Below are positions 33,508 to 33,920 of a stretch of DNA of 33,920 nucleotides, piece after piece. Positions within the stretch are counted from its first letter, which is position 1. Every line of letters starts with the position of its first letter. The position numbers were made by a program, and so were the translations under genes. Source of the stretch: Akkermansiaceae bacterium (GTDB lineage: Bacteria; Verrucomicrobiota; Verrucomicrobiia; Verrucomicrobiales; Akkermansiaceae). Below the pieces are notes generated by a model that saw only the letters and a list, made by a program, of their open reading frames with translations, had not been told where the DNA came from and did no database searches. Location: NCBI GenBank assembly GCA_025457665.1, contig JALOTY010000042.1, forward strand, positions 1 through 33,920, in the 5' to 3' direction.

Positions 33508-33563
33508 GGGCGAAAACTACGCCAAGACTCCCGACCAAGGCAACCAAAGCGCAAGATTCGAGC

Positions 33564-33588
33564 AAAAAACCATGGATTGAGGCCATGG
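33564..33588 (-). terminator. Rho-independent terminator of pgsA
   Basis: On the minus strand: CCATGG, 7-base loop CCTCAAT, CCATGG, then six T residues. The 6-bp stem is short but directly followed by the T run, 10 bp past the pgsA stop. Confidence 0.7.
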
Positions 33589-33598
33589 AGCACCATCC

Positions 33599-33920
33599 TC
33601 AGCGTTTCCCCATGAGGAGACCTCGGGAACTCCAAATATAGTTGGCCCCGGAAATCACGGTCAGCGCCACCGCCAACCACAGGGAAATGGCCATCAACCA
33701 TCCGCCCTCGTTCACCGGTTTGGCCAGCTTCCACAGTTGCTCAAACAGCCAGGGCCGATCGCTGAATTCGGAAAAGGAAATCCAGACCAGCGCAGTGATC
33801 ACATAGGTGAGTTGAAAGGTCGTCTTCCATTTCCCCAGCCGGTCCGCCGCCAAGACCTGCCCAGCCTCCACCGCGATTTGCCGCAGTCCGGTGACAAGGA
33901 ACTCGCGGGCGATGATCAGG
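33599..33920 (-). CDS. pgsA: CDP-diacylglycerol-glycerol-3-phosphate 3-phosphatidyltransferase, C-terminal part
   Basis: PgsA makes phosphatidylglycerol-phosphate in the inner membrane. Only the last 106 codons are in the window; the 5' part lies past the right edge. The visible part begins LIIAREFLVTGLRQIAVEAG, a conserved block just after the CDP-alcohol phosphotransferase motif, then LAADRLGKWKTTFQLTYVI, followed by two hydrophobic membrane segments (about VITALVWISF and LMAISLWLAVALTVISG) and the ending IWSSRGLLMGKR. Catalytic residues of the CDP-OH-P motif lie upstream, outside the window, so activity cannot be judged. It has its own terminator. Confidence 0.92.
   Translation of the reverse strand, partial: LIIAREFLVTGLRQIAVEAGQVLAADRLGKWKTTFQLTYVITALVWISFSEFSDRPWLFEQLWKLAKPVNEGGWLMAISLWLAVALTVISGANYIWSSRGLLMGKR

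Overview
This 33.9 kb window looks like ordinary chromosome from a GC-rich member of the Verrucomicrobiota, probably order Verrucomicrobiales (Luteolibacter/Haloferula-like). The reasons are a perfect Verrucomicrobia-type LexA box (TGTTC-N4-GAACA) in front of lexA, scarce Shine-Dalgarno sequences, large secreted proteins with HAF-type repeats or SGNH plus calcium-loop modules, a discoidin-like two-component sensor and tandem PilT-type ATPases. This assignment is inference; no rRNA, tRNA, CRISPR array, transposase or phage gene was seen.

Layout. 1-649: 3' part of an esterase (minus). 707-1594: secreted protein of unknown function. 1595-2843: 1.25 kb without a convincing gene. 2844-3556: lexA with its terminator and operator. 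3677-6364: secreted SGNH hydrolase and a LysM protein with a strong terminator. 6409-6541: folded intergenic repeat. 6573-8621: rpoZ-smpB-acyltransferase run (minus). 8869-13073: ABC-2 permease, GldG-like and DUF4340 genes in a tight operon without an ATPase. 13115-16157: M20 dipeptidase and glycogen synthase, divergent. 16217-18964: histidine kinase and response regulator behind a 22-bp-phased direct repeat. 18974-23154: two PilT-type ATPases and a DUF255 protein (minus). 23341-26289: HAF-repeat protein and class V aminotransferase. 26299-28694: small ORF, ECF sigma factor, anti-sigma factor and EF-hand lipoprotein (minus). 28873-29539: PDZ protein with terminator. 29698-30201: double-ACT protein. 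30217-33507: nagA, trpE, trpG (minus). 33564-33920: C-terminal part of pgsA with terminator.

Working together. The clearest functional units are trpE-trpG (anthranilate synthase), the ABC-2/GldG/DUF4340 membrane complex, the discoidin-like kinase with its NarL-type regulator, the sigma/anti-sigma pair, and the tandem pilus retraction-type ATPases. Several promoters show readable DNA architecture: three alternating LexA half-sites, phased repeats ahead of the kinase, and recurring AT-rich CTTGTGA/TATTTAAGA elements.

Most worth a second look: (1) an over-represented CTGTTAGA octamer, also present as an inverted pair between convergent genes, which resembles the behaviour of DNA uptake sequences; (2) an amber codon in the PDZ gene followed by 26 coding-like codons; (3) the phased repeat before the kinase; (4) the LexA half-site triplet; (5) the cruciform-like repeat at 6409-6541; (6) the six-cysteine anti-sigma factor.
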